Assembly (NCBI RefSeq): GCF_030824455.1
Contig: NZ_JAVBXR010000038.1
Span: 1-46,723 of the forward strand
Direction: 5' to 3'
Length of the DNA stretch: 46,723 nucleotides
Origin: Desulfobulbus sp.
GTDB taxonomy: Bacteria > Desulfobacterota > Desulfobulbia > Desulfobulbales > Desulfobulbaceae
Made by a program: the position numbers and the translations under genes. Shown piece by piece: positions 45,145 to 46,723 of this stretch. The notes under the pieces are model-generated. The model saw only the letters and a program-made list of their open reading frames with translations, did not search any database and was not told where the DNA came from. Position 1 is the stretch's first letter. Every line of letters starts with the position of its first letter.

Positions 45145-46617
45145 ATGGCCGATATGCATTCCCCATTGCTTTACCAAATCAACACTCGCGTCTGGTTGAC
45201 GGAACTCTCGCACGCGCTCGGCAAACGCGCGGACTTGGACGATATTGCGGACGCCGAGCTGGATCGGATTGCCGAATTGGGTTTTGACTGGGTCTGGCTG
45301 CTGAGCGTTTGGCAGACCGGCCCGCTCGCGCAGGCAATCTCTCGGTCCCATCACCAATGGGGCCGTGAATTCGCCGCAACCTTGCCGGATCTCAAAGACG
45401 AAGACATCGCCGGCTCCGGGTTTGCCATCCAGGGCTACACCGTGCATCGCGATCTGGGCGGCGACGCGGCGCTGGCCCGGTTGCGGCAGCGGCTGCAGCA
45501 ACGCGGCCTCAAGCTGATGCTCGACTTTGTCCCCAACCACATGGCCCCGGATCACCCCTGGGTCGACCAGCACCCCGAGTATTTTGTCCGGGGCAGCGAG
45601 GAGGATCTGGCCCGCTCGCCGCACAACTACTGCCGGGTGCAGACCAGCAACGGACCGCTGGTGCTGGCCTACGGCCGAGACCCCTACTTTGACGGCTGGC
45701 CCGACACCCTGCAGCTCAACTACGGCAATCCGGAACTGCAGCAGGCGATGATCGGCGAACTGGAACGCATCGCGGGGCAATGCGACGGGGTGCGCTGTGA
45801 CATGGCCATGCTGATCCTGCCGGAGGTTTTTGCCCGGACCTGGGGCATTGCGACGCAATCCTTCTGGCCGAAGGCCACGCTACAGGTGCGCGAGCGGGTT
45901 CCGGGCTTTTGCTTCATGGCCGAGGTCTACTGGGACCTGGAGTGGGAACTCCAGCAACAGGGATTCGATTACACCTACGACAAACGGTTGTACGACCGCC
46001 TTCGCGAGGGGCACGCCCGTCCGGTGCGCGAGCATTTCCACGCCGATCTTGATTTTCAGCACAAATCGGCCCGCTTCCTGGAAAACCACGATGAACCGCG
46101 GGCGGCTGCAACCTTTCCGCCTGAAGTCCATGAGGCGGCGGCGGTCCTCACCTTTCTCTCGCCGGGCCTGCGTTTCTTTCACCAGGGGCAATTCGAGGGA
46201 CGGACCAAACGCATCTCGCCCCACCTGGCGCGAGGCCCGGAGGAACCGGTCAACCGCAGGTTGGCGCATTTTTATGACCGGCTGCTGGCGGTGTTACGGC
46301 CAGCGGTCGTGCGCGACGGCCGCTGGCAACTGCTTACATGCCGCCCTGCCTGGGACGGCAATTGGACCTGGGACTGCTTCATCGTGTACGGGTGGCTCGG
46401 CAAGAACGGCGAAAAGCGATTGGTTGCTGTCAACTACTCGAATCATCAAAGCCAGTGTTCTGTTGCCTTGCCGTGGCCTGACGTCGCAGGCCGTGCCTGG
46501 CAACTGCAGGACCTGATGAACGATGTGCATTTTGAGCGCAACGGTAACGAGCTATCTGAACCAAGCCTGTATCTGGACATGCCTGCTTGGGCGTATCACG
46601 TTTTCGACATGCGCTGA
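45145..46617 (+). CDS. GH13 alpha-amylase-family enzyme
   Basis: 490 residues. The TIM-barrel motifs are in order: LMLDFVPNHMAPDHP (region I), GVRCDMAML with the Asp nucleophile near 218, FMAEVYWD with the acid Glu near 258, and FLENHDEPR with the third Asp near 314. The end is a beta domain. No signal peptide, so cytoplasmic. The start at 45145 is chosen for AAGGAGG four bases upstream; an in-frame start at 45025 gives a low-complexity Ala/Gly/Glu lead-in. The exact alpha-glucoside substrate is unknown. It is 131 bp after the membrane protein. Confidence 0.9.
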   Translation: MADMHSPLLYQINTRVWLTELSHALGKRADLDDIADAELDRIAELGFDWVWLLSVWQTGPLAQAISRSHHQWGREFAATLPDLKDEDIAGSGFAIQGYTVHRDLGGDAALARLRQRLQQRGLKLMLDFVPNHMAPDHPWVDQHPEYFVRGSEEDLARSPHNYCRVQTSNGPLVLAYGRDPYFDGWPDTLQLNYGNPELQQAMIGELERIAGQCDGVRCDMAMLILPEVFARTWGIATQSFWPKATLQVRERVPGFCFMAEVYWDLEWELQQQGFDYTYDKRLYDRLREGHARPVREHFHADLDFQHKSARFLENHDEPRAAATFPPEVHEAAAVLTFLSPGLRFFHQGQFEGRTKRISPHLARGPEEPVNRRLAHFYDRLLAVLRPAVVRDGRWQLLTCRPAWDGNWTWDCFIVYGWLGKNGEKRLVAVNYSNHQSQCSVALPWPDVAGRAWQLQDLMNDVHFERNGNELSEPSLYLDMPAWAYHVFDMR

Positions 46618-46648
46618 TCAAAGCGTCGAACCCGCGCAACCATTGGAT

Positions 46649-46723
46649 TCACGGATGGCGCGGCGGAGCTGACTGACCGCCGCCGGTCAGTTGGTCAACC
46701 AGACCTGCCGTTTCGACCTGCCA
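46649..46723 (-). CDS. Possible 3' end of a minus-strand gene cut by window edge
   Basis: A minus-strand frame is open from the window edge to a TGA at 46649-46651 and encodes 24 residues (including GLVDQLTGGGQSAPP). It has protein-like composition but is too short to assign. A small CTGACC/GGTCAG hairpin lies inside. A convergent gene would explain the region. Confidence 0.3.
   Translation of the reverse strand, partial: WQVETAGLVDQLTGGGQSAPPRHP

Overview
The window is a bacterial chromosome segment. Most of it is GC-rich and densely coded, but the first ~4.7 kb is AT-rich and scarred. The gene set points to a sulfate-reducing or sulfur-cycling deltaproteobacterium (Desulfobacterota, probably Desulfobulbales): a short stand-alone N-acetylglutamate synthase beside secA/argS, a stand-alone bacterial ferredoxin, a DUF4177-type protein, an MglA/roadblock pair and many CHAD/PPK2/c-di-GMP genes. 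This assignment is inference from gene content; no 16S rRNA gene is present.

Region 1 (1-4.8 kb) is a scarred junction. It starts with very AT-rich DNA carrying a cut-off minus-strand reading frame. Then comes an orphan 3' half of tRNA-Glu(CUC), which looks like an integration attachment site. An intact tRNA-Leu(CAA) follows, with a near-consensus promoter and a strong terminator. After it lie fragments of an IS66 and an IS3 element, two small genes (one cut by the IS3 end), and an almost complete IS701 element with recognisable terminal inverted repeats.

Region 2 (4.8-8.6 kb) is a plus-strand three-gene module: a roadblock/LC7 protein, an MglA-type small GTPase, and an 871-residue acidic protein with a duplicated N-terminal helical domain and repeated LDxFF-type short motifs. 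It ends in a terminator and is the best candidate for an undescribed system.

Region 3 (8.6-12.6 kb, minus strand) has the permeases YejB and YejE without their binding protein or ATPase, a DUF4177 protein, and the valine-pyruvate aminotransferase AvtA behind a promoter whose -10 lies in a palindrome. Region 4 (12.7-16.9 kb, minus) is a tight operon: argJ, CHAD protein, ParA-like ATPase, SixA-like phosphatase and a small Cys-rich protein. Region 5 (17.2-21.1 kb) holds cardiolipin synthase, a YfcE-like phosphoesterase, an unknown protein and polyphosphate kinase 2. With the CHAD protein, PPK2 suggests a polyphosphate theme. Region 6 (21.1-28.6 kb, minus) is a long housekeeping run: membrane protein, alr, argS, two small membrane proteins, N-acetylglutamate synthase, secA, then a terminator. 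ArgS, the acetylglutamate synthase and ArgJ (region 4) give a scattered arginine theme.

Region 7 (28.6-36.2 kb) mixes a ferredoxin with an Asp in its first cluster motif, a small Cys-containing protein, an orphan TRAP-type binding protein with a Pro-rich tail, a DUF2156 protein, a methyltransferase, a small c-type cytochrome, a flavin reductase, an MFS exporter and a secreted Gly/Asn-rich protein. Region 8 (36.7-40.7 kb) is signalling: a PAS-PAS-PAS-GGDEF-EAL protein and a soluble chemoreceptor-like protein with a C-terminal Cache-like domain. Region 9 (40.9-46.6 kb) is a sugar locus: a GH63-type glycosidase, a polytopic membrane protein and a GH13 enzyme. The right edge may contain the end of one more minus-strand gene.
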